Positions 19,826-32,005 of a stretch of DNA of 64,000 nucleotides are shown here, one piece after another (position 1 is the stretch's first letter; each line of letters starts with the position of its first letter). The position numbers and the translations under genes were made by a program. A model generated the notes under the pieces. That model ran no database searches, was not told the origin of the DNA, and saw nothing but the letters and a program-made list of their open reading frames with translations. This DNA is from Litsea cubeba. Lineage: Eukaryota > Streptophyta > Magnoliopsida > Laurales > Lauraceae. Location of the stretch: assembly GCA_012931725.1 (NCBI GenBank), contig CM022946.1, positions 141,526,864 through 141,590,863 on the forward strand. The letters are read 5' to 3'.

Positions 19826-21176
19826 TCTTCGAGAGCCGATGTGGAGATAAGGTTGAGTGCAGAACCTGGGTCGATCTGAACTCTGTGCATAGGCATTTCC
19901 TTGATGTACCCTGTGAAGTACAGGAGTCGGTTATGCCTTGTTTCGCCATGTAGGAGGTCGTCCTTTATGAAGGCGATGGTTGCACTGGCTGCTTTTTTAA
20001 CCGAGAGGCATTCAATGCATGATACCTCAATTTTCTTCTTTTCTCTCTTTAAGGAAGCTTCTGAGTTTTTGACCCGGTAATCCATTTCAATTTGGAGGAC
20101 TTACGGGGCATGTTTGTCGACATCCTCATTCAGCTTTTGTAATTCTGAAATGAGATTATCACGAGTGTGTGGAGACATTCGCAATAAATCTAGGATGTGC
20201 AGACGTGCAGGTATGTGCTTGAAGTGTTCAATCAAGTCATACTTGAAAGCCTCCTTAGGACCTACATGTTCATCATTGTTGCCGCTAGGGGCTCTTACAA
20301 CAACTTTTCCCGAAGGATTTACATATGTAAAGGAAGATTGGTTGTATTTGTTGTGGTAGTCCCGGCCAGAGCGGGTACCTCTACCAACTTCGAGAGCTTC
20401 TTGAGAAGGGTCTTCATTTGGAAGATTGTCTTCAGGATCAAGAGGCTGTCGTTTTTCATTTGATGAGGATGTATCTGCAGCAAAGTTGCCATCCTCAGTG
20501 ACTGTGTTGCATGGAGCATTTTCCGGGAATAAGTCCTGAATAGCATCCAGCAACCTTTTTTTCTTCGTTGACCAATTTTCATCGTTCCAAGCATCAATAG
20601 TTGGGGATTCTTCAATTAGGAAGGGTGTGAACTTTGAAGTCACAGTCTCAGGAGAAGAAACCTGAGAGGGTGTCGTCTCAGTGAAAGTCACGTTAGATGA
20701 GGTGGCTCCAGAAGATACATTGCTAGGTGTCGCCGGAGTGTAAGTGATCTCATCAGACGATGCCTCGGAAGAGCTATAATCCTGAATTATCACATTACAA
20801 GAAGCTCTGACAGGAGACGTTGCCTGATCGAAATCAGACTCATCCTCAGATGTAAGAGGATCGTCTATCCAGCAATTTTCTCCATTTTCAGGAGTTAAGG
20901 GAGGATGTACATGATGGTCTTTAGGGACTTCAGGCTCTGGATTGCGAGGAAGCTCGTCGACGCGGTCTTGTTTTGTTTTAGAGCAAGACGCTGCAAGATC
21001 CTTGCATATTCTTCAAGATCAGGCATGGGAGCCAAATCTTCTTCTTCATCAGCTCTTTGTGGCTCAACATAGTTGATTTTCACTGGAGCAATGACGGGTG
21101 CTGGTTCAACAACATTTTCTTGTACGGCCTCTTGGTCTTCTTCATCATCAGACCAGGATCCTTGTGGCTGTAGGGG
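19826..21176 (-). pseudogene. Y gag C-terminal region and start of protease
   Basis: The sense reading begins at L3 with the gag phrase PLQPQGSWSDDEEDQEAV and runs through a long acidic, Ser/Thr-rich region (frame 20793-20101), with TRSGRDYHN near 20380. It then reaches the protease, where HRVQIDPGSALNLI near 19860-19895 is the retropepsin active-site strand in its D-P-G-S form. A TAA at 20101-20103, where the V copy has CAA, separates the two frames. The segment starts exactly at the end of LTR L3 and is interrupted after 19825 by the TRIM insertion. Its N-terminal half lies at 43757-45852, on the other side of element W. Confidence 0.8.
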
Positions 21177-22015
21177 TGATGGACTGCGCTCCTGCTCAGT
21201 CCTACCGAGGTCGGCGGACGTGGGAGTCCGTTGGGTCCGACCCTTTCGTAACCGAGGGGCAGAGGCGTGCATCAACATTTTTTGGTGTGGGTGTGCCAGA
21301 TTTTCTATCTTACTTGGAATTACAAGTGGTGATCCGGAGATCGACCTTCGCAAGTAAAAAGGAAATCAACTTCTTTCAAGTTTTCCATTGCACATATATT
21401 TAAGAAAAGAGACATTTTTCTTGATTTGCCGTGAAAGGCATTTTTTTTGGCATTTATAGCCGATTTTTGGCGTTTATAGCTGATTTTGGCGTTTATAGCC
21501 GATTTACAATTCTTATCAATAATGAAAGACAAGAGTTGTGATTTTTGTCTCTTTTAAAAAAAATACAAACTATAATGAAAAGCAAGAAAAGAAGGATCTA
21601 ACTTCTCAGGAGATTGTGGGAGACCCGTTCAGATTGACGGTCGCAAGCAATATGTGGACTTCGCCATCATCCATGCAGATGAGAATAGAGGATGCTATTG
21701 ATTCGCTTGGCCTGGCTATAACCTCAGGTTTTTAGAGGACAAAGACCAAAAGGAGGTCCTATGTCCAATAAAAAACTAAGTAGACGGGCTGAAGAGCCAC
21801 GTCTAAACCATTGAAGGCAGAAGGAGAAGGCAAGGACCTTAGGGAGGGGGGGACCCCCCAAGGGACTTTTGTCACCTTGTAGCGGTTGTCGGTGTAGAAC
21901 TTCCGCAGAGTTTTCGCTCTTTGATGCCTTTTTCTGTCTGAATTTTCAGACTTTCTATAGCCTGTTGTGCTTTTTTCTGTGTTTTCTATGCTGTCCCTTC
22001 TTCTTGGAGTGCTCT

Positions 22016-22025
22016 CCTATTTATA
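22016..22025 (-). promoter_or_regulatory. LTR TATA box (L3)
   Basis: TATAAATAGG on the sense strand, in the same context as in L2, L4, L5 and L6. The G/C hairpin equivalent lies at 21835-21863 (GGGGGGG-A-CCCCCC). Confidence 0.7.
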
Positions 22026-22991
22026 GGCTTTTTGGTCGCCATTTAGGAGGGTTTATGGGCTTTTATTGTCATTAAGCCGCATAATGGGAGGAGTTAAAGG
22101 ATTAATTCCTTTATTTTGTAAATCCTTTTTCTTGGATTCTGATTGGCCGGAGGAGATTAAGGGCATTTAATCGCCTTTAATCGCCATGATGGGAGGAGTT
22201 TCATGGTTTAAATGTCATGAATCTCTTGACTTGTAACTCCCGGATGCTTGCTTCTGATTGGGCCATCCAAATAAATGGATTAATGACTACAATAAAGCTA
22301 GTCAATTAATCGCATTAAGTGGTCGCCGAGCAGTTAAAGAGTCGCGGGCCGTGCCGCGTCTTTTGGGATTCTTCTGGCGATGATCAACGATGGATCTTCA
22401 TGTAGATCGACATCGGATGACCACGTAACTTCAGGTATTGGTTGCCAATAGCGGGTCGGTGCCATCTGTCCTGTCGATTTTTTGATCGGTCGGGTAGAAA
22501 GCACACTTTTTTGGTTGACCAGTTGGCGATCAATGTTGATTTCGATACTCTTGATGATTGACCCGTGTTTTTGACGGATGCCAGAGGATTTGGTGTCTCA
22601 AAAGTATGAATTTTGGAAAATCAGAGGAGTCGGACGCTTCGAATCGCGAAGAAACGGTGGAAAACAGGGTTTCCGGGGCCCCAGGGCCGCTGGCGACCCT
22701 GGCCCAGGGTCGCAGGGGTTGGCAATTCTGGGCCAGGGTCGCAGGGGTCTGCGACCCTGGGGGGGGGGGTTTTCCCCCCTTTTGTCCCGTTTTGTGTCCG
22801 TTTTTGCTGTTTTTTATTCTTTTTTCTTCTGTATTTTTCCTTGATATTTTTTTATCATTTATTGGCCTGATTTCCCTGTAGAAAACCTGATGAGAATCCT
22901 TGCATTTTGTTTTTCAAAGTTTCTAATTTTTTGAGAAAGCCAAAGACTTTGTCGCGCAGAGTTGCTGATTTTCCGTCAGAAGCTGAAACTG

Positions 22992-23467
22992 GGTCAAACG
23001 ATGTCGGAATGACCTGAAATTTGAGGTGAAGCCTCCTGAGCAAAAAATAAGACCGACCATAGGCTTTTGTTTGATTTTTGAAGCCGTTTGGGGCCCTATC
23101 ACCAGTAGACTTATTTTTATCGCGATGAAGATGTCGCGGCTTGATGTGCGGTCAACCGATGTCCGATTGACTTGAAATTTGACAGGGAACCTATTGGAGT
23201 CATTTTAAGATGATCTACAGGCTCTGTCTTGGAAACCATGGTCCCGGGGAGCTTCGCCGCCGAGAGGCCTGATTTAGCTTCCGAGCGTCAAAGTATGGTC
23301 AAATGTTATTGAAATGACCTGAAATTGGACGTGGAGCCTTTTGGATGTATTTTGAGACCATCCATCGGCTCTGATCGAAGATTTGGTGTCTCCGATGCTT
23401 TCGCCGTCGGGAGCTCCTTTTCAGCTGCCGAAGAAGCGAAGTTAGGCCAAATGATTTTGAAATGGCC
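22992..23467 (-). repeat. Four 23-bp dyads (L3; fourth unit lost)
   Basis: Dyads start at 22992, 23150, 23297 and 23445 (spacings 158, 147, 148). Exactly one 148-bp unit, the one with GTCAAAC/GTTTGAC arms, is missing relative to L1, L2 and L5. The last dyad is GGCCA/TGGCC. Confidence 0.8.
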
Positions 23468-23887
23468 CGAAACTTCTTGTGTACTCATCTTTTAGCTGTC
23501 TTGAAGGATCTTGCAGTTTTTGTTTGATTCTGACAAGATTTGATTTTTTGGAAGTAGCATTGCCTATTTATAGCAGGTTGCGACTTCTGCGACTTCATGT
23601 AGCTTTTTGGATCTTGAAGAAGCAAAGTGACATTTTTGGTGTCAACAAATGCCCCCTCGAGGTGCAGCGACGAGTTGTTTTACTTTTGTAGTCGATGTGC
23701 CTCGAAGTGATTTTTTGAAGGAGAGCTTGTGACTTGACCAAGAGTCTTTGAGCAATCTTTCTTTTGGTATTTGTAGCCTTTTGAGCTTCTAGGGGAATTT
23801 TATGGTAGTGAAAGGGATCACGTACCATCTCGAGGCAAAGTTTTGAAGATGACATCAGGGATGTGGATTTAGATTTTGACCTTGTGA

Positions 23888-24075
23888 CCTAACAGGCTGT
23901 ATGTGGCAGGTTAGGGGGTCGGGTTTGGTTTTGACAGTGTGACCCAACAAGCTGTATGTGGAATGTTGGGGGGTCGATTTTGGTTTTGATCTTATGACCT
24001 AACAGGCTGTATGTGGCAAGTTAGGGGATCAGGTTTTGGTCTTGTGACCTAACAAGCTGTATGTGGAATGTTAGG
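23888..24075 (+). repeat. Four spaced inverted repeats upstream of W PMD gene
   Basis: Same array as at 8195-8392. Arms are CCTAAC/GTTAGG in three units and CCCAACA/TGTTGGG in the second, again matched on both sides. Confidence 0.75.
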
Positions 24076-24374
24076 GGACCAGGATTTGGTTTGGTTTTTT
24101 GCGGAATGTCAATTTCAAGATTTTGGCTCAATTTGGTATATGAGGCTGGATGGTTTGATTTTTGGAAGCTCATGGGGCTTGGAATTCTTTTTTATATGGT
24201 CCAATCAACTCAAAAGAGGCATGAAACCATTTTTGTATGCTCTTGGTAAGAGGGATTTCTCTTTGACTAAAAGCTCAAATTTTTTTTTTTAGTGCCTAGG
24301 TGGTCAAACCTGGCTCATATGGGCTAACCTATGGGACCTTAAGCTTTTGAAATGGCTTAGAACTCATATGGTGT

Positions 24375-24625
24375 CATTTTGATAAAGAATATCCAAAAAT
24401 ATCTCTTTTGGATAGAGAATATTTAAGAATATTTTTTCTTGGAGAGAATCTCTCATGTTCTCTTTATTTTGGGAGAGAATATCTCAAGATATCTTCCTTT
24501 GGGAAAGAATCTTTCATTGATCCTATCTTTTGGGAGAAAATCTCTCATTGATTTCTTTTGGGAAGAGAATGCCTCAAGATATCTTTCTTTTGGGAAAGAA
24601 TCTTTCTAATTTCTTTCTTTTGGTA
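24375..24625 (+). repeat. AGAATATCTC repeat array upstream of W PMD gene
   Basis: Seven to eight degenerate 30-35 bp units with GAGAGAATATCTC and AAGATATCTT, as upstream of the Y copy. Confidence 0.7.
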
Positions 24626-24627
24626 AG

Positions 24628-24643
24628 GTTACTAATTAGTAAC
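24628..24643. promoter_or_regulatory. Conserved 16-bp palindrome upstream of W PMD gene
   Basis: GTTACTAATTAGTAAC with flanks GGTAAG and ACTTACC, identical to the Y copy and the same distance (42 bp) from the TATA box. Confidence 0.7.
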
Positions 24644-24684
24644 ACTTACCTCTTTCTTTTTTCCTTCTTTGGTTTGCTCTCTTC

Positions 24685-24690
24685 TATAAA
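24685..24690 (+). promoter_or_regulatory. TATA box of W PMD gene
   Basis: TATAAA, 129 bp upstream of the ATG at 24814, in the same context as the Y copy. Confidence 0.75.
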
Positions 24691-24813
24691 AGCAAGGAGG
24701 AGGTTGGATCTCTTGCTCTTATTGCTTTCTTTTGCAACAATCCCAAGAGGGCTTCAAGACCAAGAGTTCTTCTTCTTCAAGATCTTCAAGACTTTTCTTC
24801 TTCTTCTCCATCA

Positions 24814-27800
24814 ATGGCTTCAAGTAAGTTCCCTTTTTCAAGAAAACCCCATTGTAGGAAAAAAGTTCTTTCTTTTTTTTTTCTTTTCTTTTCTTTTTTT
24901 TCTTTTCCACGTGTTTGCTCTTTTTTTTTACACATTTTTTTTATGCTTTCTTCCTTTTTTATGCATGTTTTTTTTCTTTTGTGGGCCGTACGGACAGATC
25001 CGTACGGATCTGGCTGTACAGCCACGTGTTTTGTGGGCAACGGCCTATGGGCCAGCCCCTTTTTCTCTCTTTTTTTGTTCTTTTTCTTTCTCCTTTCTCC
25101 TTTTTTTGAGAAAGTTTCTTTTTTTTTGCTCATCATGATAATGCATTTTTTTTAAATTAAACCAAGATGTTCATGCATGTATATTTTTTTTTGTAAATTG
25201 AATTGTAGCATGATGTGATAACATACCTGGAAGTTTTCGTAAATTTGGAAATTTGGAGCTCGCAGCGATGTTGAGCCCTTCCTGATTTTGCGGAGACTTT
25301 GAGGTTTCGAAAGTTTGGAGTTTCGGAGCTCACAGCAATGTGGAGCCCATCTTCAAGCTTTCTATTTCTTTCGGAGTAGTTCCTTTTCTTCGGAATTGCC
25401 CCGGCATCATGTCAAAATTTCGAGAGATTTTTTTTAGCGAAATCGTGTCATTTTGATGATTGATCTTTTTTTTTTCTTTTCCATCCTTTGCAGGTGGTTC
25501 CTCCAGAATGAATAAGGGTAAAGAGCCTGCTACAAGCGTACCTCGTCAATCTGCTAGATCTTCTGATCCGGCCGTTCAGCAGGCCTGGGAGAAGGTCCAA
25601 TATGTTGAGAGAAATCTGGAAGAGTGCGACTCCCTCAATAGAGATGAGATGAGGCAGCAACTGATCGTTCTCAAGGGAGAGGAATTCTATAAGATCATGG
25701 TAAGCAGTCGTCCATGGGTGATGGAAGATCGGAGCAGTCTGAGGAGTTCAGGCTTCTGTACTTTCAGCTCGTTGCCTTCTATGATTTTTTGAAGGAGAAG
25801 GAGGGTTTGAAAGTTAGATCCAGCAGTTGGAAGAGTTCTAGCTCTTCGTTCCCCAAATTTTTTTTATAGCAGGGAGTCTTCTGATAGTGCGACCTAGGAA
25901 GCCAGGGCTTAGGATCCAAGTTCGAAGAAGATCTTGGCTACCCAAGAAGAGTTGAGAGATTTCTGTGCGAGTACGAACGCCATATGTCCTGACATTGCAC
26001 TGCGGAGAGATCTCGCTGTTTACCTCACTTATTGGCTTGGTGAGGCTGTTTTTGCTGGAGGAGATGGAACGCACATCAGGCCGCATTGTATTTTCCGGCT
26101 TGTCAGATGGCGTTTGGAGAGCAGCTTGCTTTAGTGCCAGCTCTTTACTCTTACCTGTGTACCGAACTGCAGGCTGCTGCTTTTTTGGTTCGGCTTGGGC
26201 TTCCCATGAATAGGGTATTTTCAGCCCACATCTTTTATTCATGGTATGTGTACCATTGTCCTGACTTCCACCAGCTGGGTGCTGCACAGGATGATGATCC
26301 TCTGATGATTCGGCTAGCTAAAGGCAAAGCCGTGTCCGAATCACTTTTGTTTGCCCGCATGAGGATCCGACGGTTCAGGGACGTCGAGATGGGGCAGTCT
26401 TCAGTGAAGCTTTCTCCGGAGTTACGGAAGAAGGCTTTTGATTTTGGTGCCTCCCGAGACTCTACCAAGGCGGGGTCGGGAAGGCATTACTCCTTGACGA
26501 ACGCAAAGAAGGAGTGGCTTTTTAGCATACGTGTCGGCACGATGGTGTACCGCAGACATATTTTCGTCAACATCCAGCCGTATGTACCTTCTCGCTTTGC
26601 ACTGCAGTTGGGCTTTTCTCAAGGCGTTGTTGGAGCGCCTTCAAGCATGGTGAAGGGCTTTGGAGGTTTGCAGGATGGGAGAAATGCATGGGCTTTCTAT
26701 AGTGCTGAAGACACTACAGCCATGATCTCTTATCCTGTGTTGTCGACTTCCCGGACTGCCGGCTTTGCGAAGTGGTTCGCAGAGAGCTTTTCGGCATATC
26801 GGGGGCTTTCCAAGAAGGAGCTTGAAGTGAAGCTGGCATCTGGAAAGGGCCTTGGAAAGTCGGATGGTGTCCAGCGAGAGGAAGTTTGGGCTTTCCTTTC
26901 TGGAGAGAAGCACAAGATCGGCTTTCTCGGTGACCAGGGTGTCATTGGTTCTGAAGCTGTTCGGGAAATACCTGATGAGGCTTTAGAGCAGCTAGAGCAG
27001 GAGGAAGCTGAACTTGATGCTTGGATGCAAGCGGCACAGAGGCAAGCTTCTGTGGAGTCTACTGGCAAGAGTAGACCATCCAGTGAGGAGTCACGTGGGA
27101 AACCTGACTCTAACAGTGGGGCAGGTTCCTCTAAGAAGCGAGCCCGCAGGAGTAAGAGGAGTCATCATCGCAGCAGGGGGAATATGAGGACTCTCTTGTC
27201 ATAGAAGTCCCTCTTACTATCAATGAAGATGTGCCAGTGGATGCTGACGAGCCTCCAGAGAAGAGAAGCCGAGAAGAAGAGACCGTTGGTGAAGGTATGA
27301 TTCTTCCTCTTTCTCTTTCCATGGGATTTTTCCATGTCTTGATTTGTTTTCTCTCCCTGCTGCTACCTCTTTTTTTTTTTAGTAGAGGAAGATTTGGTGA
27401 TGCCTGAAGTTCCAACCGATGAGGTGGTGATGGATCCTGTCGGGGCACCTGAAGAAGAACCGAGGGACTCTGGGGTGAATCCAGAATCTCCAATTGGTAT
27501 AACTTCTTTTGCTTTCTCTTTTTTTGTGTCTGTGACTTGGTTTGTTAACATTTTTCTTGTCAGCTGACTTGCCACAGGATCCCGATGACTTTAAACCATC
27601 GATGGACGCAAATGTTGATGATACTTCCGATGAGTTCATGGAGGAAGAGAGTCTTCCACCAGTCGTCGAAGAATGTATTTTGTAGTAATAACCCTGATAA
27701 TGAATTTCAAACAGGATCATATTCATACCTTTTTGTGTTTCTTTGGCAGGTTTTGAAGTGACAGAGGAGAGTCCATCGCTTCTTTCAGAACCAGAGCAAG

Positions 27801-28687
27801 AGATGCCAGAGGTCGATCCAGAGGTAGAGACTCCTGGGACCAGTTTTGACACTGTTGAGGAGATACCTCGTGCTGAGATTCCTCCCCGAGCAGTTCCAAC
27901 TGGAAAGAGTTCTTTTATTTCTCTTCTAACGGGTGATGACGTGAGCAGCCGACCAACGGAGTTGGATAAATCTTCAGCTGGGCCATCTCTTCTTTTTGCG
28001 AAGAAGGTGGTGGTGCGTGTTCTGAGCTCTTGGATTGAGACTCTCCTTTCTAGGCACTTAGATGTTAGATTTGGCATGATCCAGCATGTGCAGGAGATTC
28101 TTAGTGATGCCAAAGAGGCTGGTCTGGATGTCACAAGTGCCAGGGCGATCGTTGATAGGATCATTACACTGGGTGACAAGTGGTTTGAGACCATGGGTTT
28201 TGCTGACGACCAGTTCTTCAAGGAGATGTTCCTGGACCCTGCTGATAAGGCTAAGTCTAACCTGGATGACGCTACACAAAGCAGAAAGCAGATAGTCCGA
28301 GAGAAGAACTTAGAAGAGCTAGCCATCATTGGGCTGACACATGACCTTAAAATCCTTGATAGGGAGGTTGATGAGGCCAGGAAACGTCTTGAGCATCTGC
28401 AGGCACAAGTTACTGCCATGTGGGCTGCAATAACAGAGGCTAGTGACCGTGAAAGTGCTCTGATTCGCCGGGTTGCCGATGCTGATCAAGTTCTTGAAAG
28501 GAGGTCTCGAGAGAACAAACAATGGCGAACTGCTCGGGATAAGCTTCCCGGTGTGAAAGAATGATTGCAGCATTCTCCAGCATCTCATGGCAAGTTCCTG
28601 AAGAAACGTGCCTTGGGATCCTTGACGGCTGAGGCCAAAAGTTTGCTTGAGGAGCTGAAATCTTGGCTGGAGACCATTTTTGATTGA
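24814..28687 (+). pseudogene. Spliced PMD gene of element W, antisense to gag-pol
   Basis: Exons 24814-24823, 25494-27294, 27383-27496, 27564-27674 and 27750-28687. Introns are GT..AG and all phase 1. Exons 3 (114 nt) and 4 (111 nt) are multiples of three, and exon 5 stays open for over 800 nt. Compared with Y, about 0.7 kb of exon 2 is missing: 25733 joins the equivalents of about 10030 and 10728, removing the first half of the PMD region. The TAG at 25895-25897 is the same stop as Y's at 10893, whereas Z has a sense codon there. Another stop (TGA, 28562) removes the last 41 codons. The C-terminal half keeps the PMD signature region, the basic stretch and the coiled coil (RKQIVREKNLEELAIIGL). 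The copy is non-functional. Confidence 0.8.
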
Positions 28688-28689
28688 GC

Positions 28690-29650
28690 TCCTATTTTTT
28701 TTTTTTTTGTAACAGAAACTATCGTTCTCTCCCATTTTTTTTTGTACCACATGTATTTTTTTGGTACTTTTTTTTTGTTTTTTGTTTTTTTTTTGTAGTG
28801 CTTGTGAACACTTTCTTCTTTTTTTTTGGTACCACATGCATTTTTTTGGTACTCCTTTTTTTTGTTTTCCCTACGCTCACTTAAATCTTTTTGTGATGAA
28901 AGTAATTGCTAAATGGCATGCCCTTTTTTGTTTTGTTTTCCCAACGCTCACTTAAATCTTTTTGTGATGAAAGTGATTGCTAAATGGGATTTGATCAAAA
29001 GCTTGTCATTTTGTAAAAATCTTTTGTCAAATGATTGTTTTGGCATGGGAGCCAGATTTTGTTTGTGGCATGAAAGCCGATTTTTGGCATGAGAGCCAGC
29101 TTTTTTGTGGTACTGACTTGATGTCGTTTCCCCACGATTTTTGAAATTTGTGGTTTTCTCGAACCTTTGGGTTATGGATATCAACTGAAATGTTGCATCT
29201 CCACGGTTTTGGATTTTGCAAGTATTGACGAAATGCCGCTTCTCTGGTATTTTGGAAGTGTCGAACGTGGTTCGCATGCTTCCAATTTGTGCGAGTATCG
29301 ACTAAGTGTCGCTTCCTCGCGGTTTTTTGAAAAACCATTTTTTTTAAAGACAAGAGGGTCATAAGTTTTGACCTAAAACCATTTATGCGGTATAAGGTAG
29401 GATGGACTAGGGTGGAAATCCCTGAATCCGGATTTTGTTTCAAACCATGAATTTTGGGTCAAGGGTTGAAACTTTTGGTCAAGTTAGGGTAAGGCTCCTA
29501 AACTTGGATTTTTTCTTTGAACAATGAAACGACGAAAGTAAGCATTGTTTAGATTTCTAGAATTTTCAACATTTGATATGAAAATTCTAAAAAGATTGGG
29601 TTTGACGAGCGTGTTCTTGGAAACCGGTTTTGGCCGTACAGGCATTGCTC
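28690..29650. repeat. W minisatellite region between PMD gene end and pol end
   Basis: Same composition as 13690-15640 but about half as long. It has two GGTACCACATG units (28741-28860), only two CTACGCTCACTTAAATC units (28868, 28941), almost no GGCATTGATAGCC units (a remnant at 29040-29100), and about four TATCGACNAAATG units (29110-29330). No gene. Confidence 0.8.
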
Positions 29651-29670
29651 TTACCCAGTTGGGTAAGTCT

Positions 29671-30574
29671 TCAAGGGTAGTACCGCTTTAAGAACTTGCC
29701 GTTGATAGGCAGCATACATCTGTCACCTTCCATGTTTATGAGTGCGCATGCGCCGTTGGAAAAAACCTTGTCGATGACGTAGGGTCCTTCCCATTTTGGC
29801 TCAAATTTGCCTTTGGACTTGTGAGCGAAGATCATTGGTCTTTTTACCGCAATAACCAAGTCACCCTTTTTGTAGGCGCGTTGCTTGACCTTTTTGTTGA
29901 AAGATCCTGCCATGCGTGCTTGGTAAAGTTCAATGCTTTGTCGAGCTTCGAGCCGTCTCTCATCGAGATTGTCCAGCTCATGGAGTCGCAATTTGACATT
30001 GCTTTCTTGAGTCATGTCATTTTGCAAGGATACCCTCAAGGAAGGAATTTGTACTTCCAAGGGCACGACGGCTTCACATCCATAGACCAAGGAGATTGGT
30101 TTGCTATGGGTTGGTCCTCGAACGGTGGTTCGATAGGGCCACAAAGCTTCAGACAGTTTGTCACTCCAGTCTCTTTTGTGACTAGAGACCTCTTTTTTGA
30201 TGATTTTGCAGACTGTCTTGTTGAAAGCTTCTGCTAATCCGTTTGCTGCTGGATTGTATGGAGTCGAAGGACTGCTTTGGATTTTGTATTTGTCGCAGAA
30301 CCAATAGAATCGATGATCCCGGAATTGTGGTCCGTTATCATGGATGAATCTTTTGGGTATGACGAAACGACAAATGATGTTGGTGCGCAGGAAGTGAAGG
30401 ACTGATGAGGTCTTCATTTCATTGAGCGCAAATGCTTCTAACCACTTGGAGAAATAATCCGTAGCGGCGAAGATGAAGCGATGGCCTTTGCTTGAAGGGG
30501 AAGAAATAGGACCTATGATGTCAATACCCCAGGCTTCGAAAGACCAAGAGATCGCTGTAGGATGCAGGATCTTC
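29671..30574 (-). pseudogene. Integrase in W, hybrid of Y-type and W-type sequence
   Basis: One open frame from 30615 to 29671, with Asp, Asp and Glu of the integrase core intact (DIIGPIS, HDNGPQF, GLAEAFNK) and the GPY/F motif WEGPYVI. It is the best-preserved integrase in the window. It lacks the zinc finger and RT because its 5' end is the same deletion scar as in Y (about 30570). From the scar to about 30150 it is almost identical to Y. From there to its end it differs at roughly one base in 14, as does all of the PMD side. I read this as the recombination point. An isolated integrase without a start in the gag-pol frame would not be made. Confidence 0.8.
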
Positions 30575-32005
30575 TGTTGGAAGGTTCGAAGGTGGTTCCT
30601 CCACAACATTTTCAAAGGCTTCCAGCTCTACGAAACCTTCTGGGGTTTCAAGGGCATTTCCAGACCAAGGTTTTGTTCCTTTCCACGGGTCTTCTTGATC
30701 GGCAATTTTCTCAAGGTTTGTTATGAGATGATCCCAATTGCCTGTTGAAACCGGGTCGAAGTAAGGTACTTCTTTTGGAGATGAGGGTTCTTCTGGGTCA
30801 GAAGACCACACATCTGTGCCATCGGACAACTCCTCTTCATTGTCAGAGAAATCGTACCAATTGGATGAGCTTCTTAGATCTTTGTCAGGTGACTCATTGA
30901 AGAGATATCCAGGGAGATCGATGTCTCATGGATAAGAGATGTTGAGGCTTGGTCAGTAAATTGACTTCTAAGCCTTTATGTCAACTGTCTCAGAGGAGTG
31001 TCGGGATCGTACCCTATCCCGTGTGAAGATTTCTCTACATAGCCGTAGAGTCTCCAATTTTCCAGTTGGCTTTTGGTCAAGACGAGCCCCAATGGCATGA
31101 GAATACCGCGTCCTTCTCCCAAACCGACTGGGTTTTGTGCATCATAACCCATTTTCTTCATAATAGCTTATGCCACAGAACTATATAAGGATAGTTGAGG
31201 CATACCTTCATTTTGGAAAGGTTCAAGCACGGAGTTTGGTGAAGAAGCATCCGATCTATGGAAGAAGATCGGCTTTTCCTTTGCTGAAGTTGCTGGAACA
31301 ACGAAGGAAGCTGACGTAGGATCTTCTATGTCAGAAGTTGTCTCCATTGGAGTAAGAGCAGGCTGAACTTGCTGAGTGTCAGCTTGGCTTGACGATGTGT
31401 CATCTTCTGGCTCTGAATCCAAATCTGTGTCTTGCATGATAGACACGAAAGAGACAACAAATTTGGCCCCAGATTTTTGCTTTGCCTTTTTCACTTTAGT
31501 TGTGATGACCAAAGGCTTTGAAGGTTTGAGGGAGATGATGAAGGGAGTTTGAATACTCTCTTCGGATTTACCGGATGGTTTGTTTTCTTCCGGTGATTGT
31601 TGAGGAGCCTTGCCTTTATCTTTCTGGTGATTTTCGACAAAGGATGCTGTGTGCTTCTCCTCTTCTTCTTTTTCACCTTCATACATTTGTGAGTCTGCGA
31701 AGTGGACTTCTTTACCTTTGAAGGGTTTTCCGTCCGCAAAGACTCGATGTATCATGCCGTCGTCGCCAACAAACTTGATGCATTGATGTAAAGTTGAAGG
31801 GACAACACCATTCTCGTAGATCCAAGGGCGTCCGAGAAGGATGTTGTAGCATGAAGGGGTTTTTATTGCATACACTGTGATCTCAGAGATAAGATCACCG
31901 ATCTGCAACTTGAACCTGATTTTGCCGATAGGCCTTTGAGTACCCCCATCGTATCCAAAGATAGATACAGATGTGTGGCTCAGCTTGCTGGGTGGGATGC
32001 CCAAC
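30575..32005 (-). pseudogene. Retropepsin second half and linker (W copy of Y block)
   Basis: The frame 32004-31168 matches the Y frame 17982-17146 with about five residue differences in 278. It includes ILLGRPWIYENGVVPSTLHQ. After a TAA (CAA in Z) the linker continues in 31161-30976, which the Y copy has partly lost, and then in 30829-30521. It ends at the RT deletion scar. The start of the protease lies beyond the TRIM insertion. Confidence 0.75.

Larger units (their letters stand above)
21177..23647 (-). repeat. LTR L3 (3' LTR of element W)
   Basis: 2471 bp, TGATGG... to ...GGTGTCAACA on the plus strand. It belongs to the four-dyad subtype with L4. On its right is the PMD region of W, and on its left is the C-terminal gag of Y, joined exactly at the LTR end. 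That makes it the right boundary of the W insertion in sense. Confidence 0.85.
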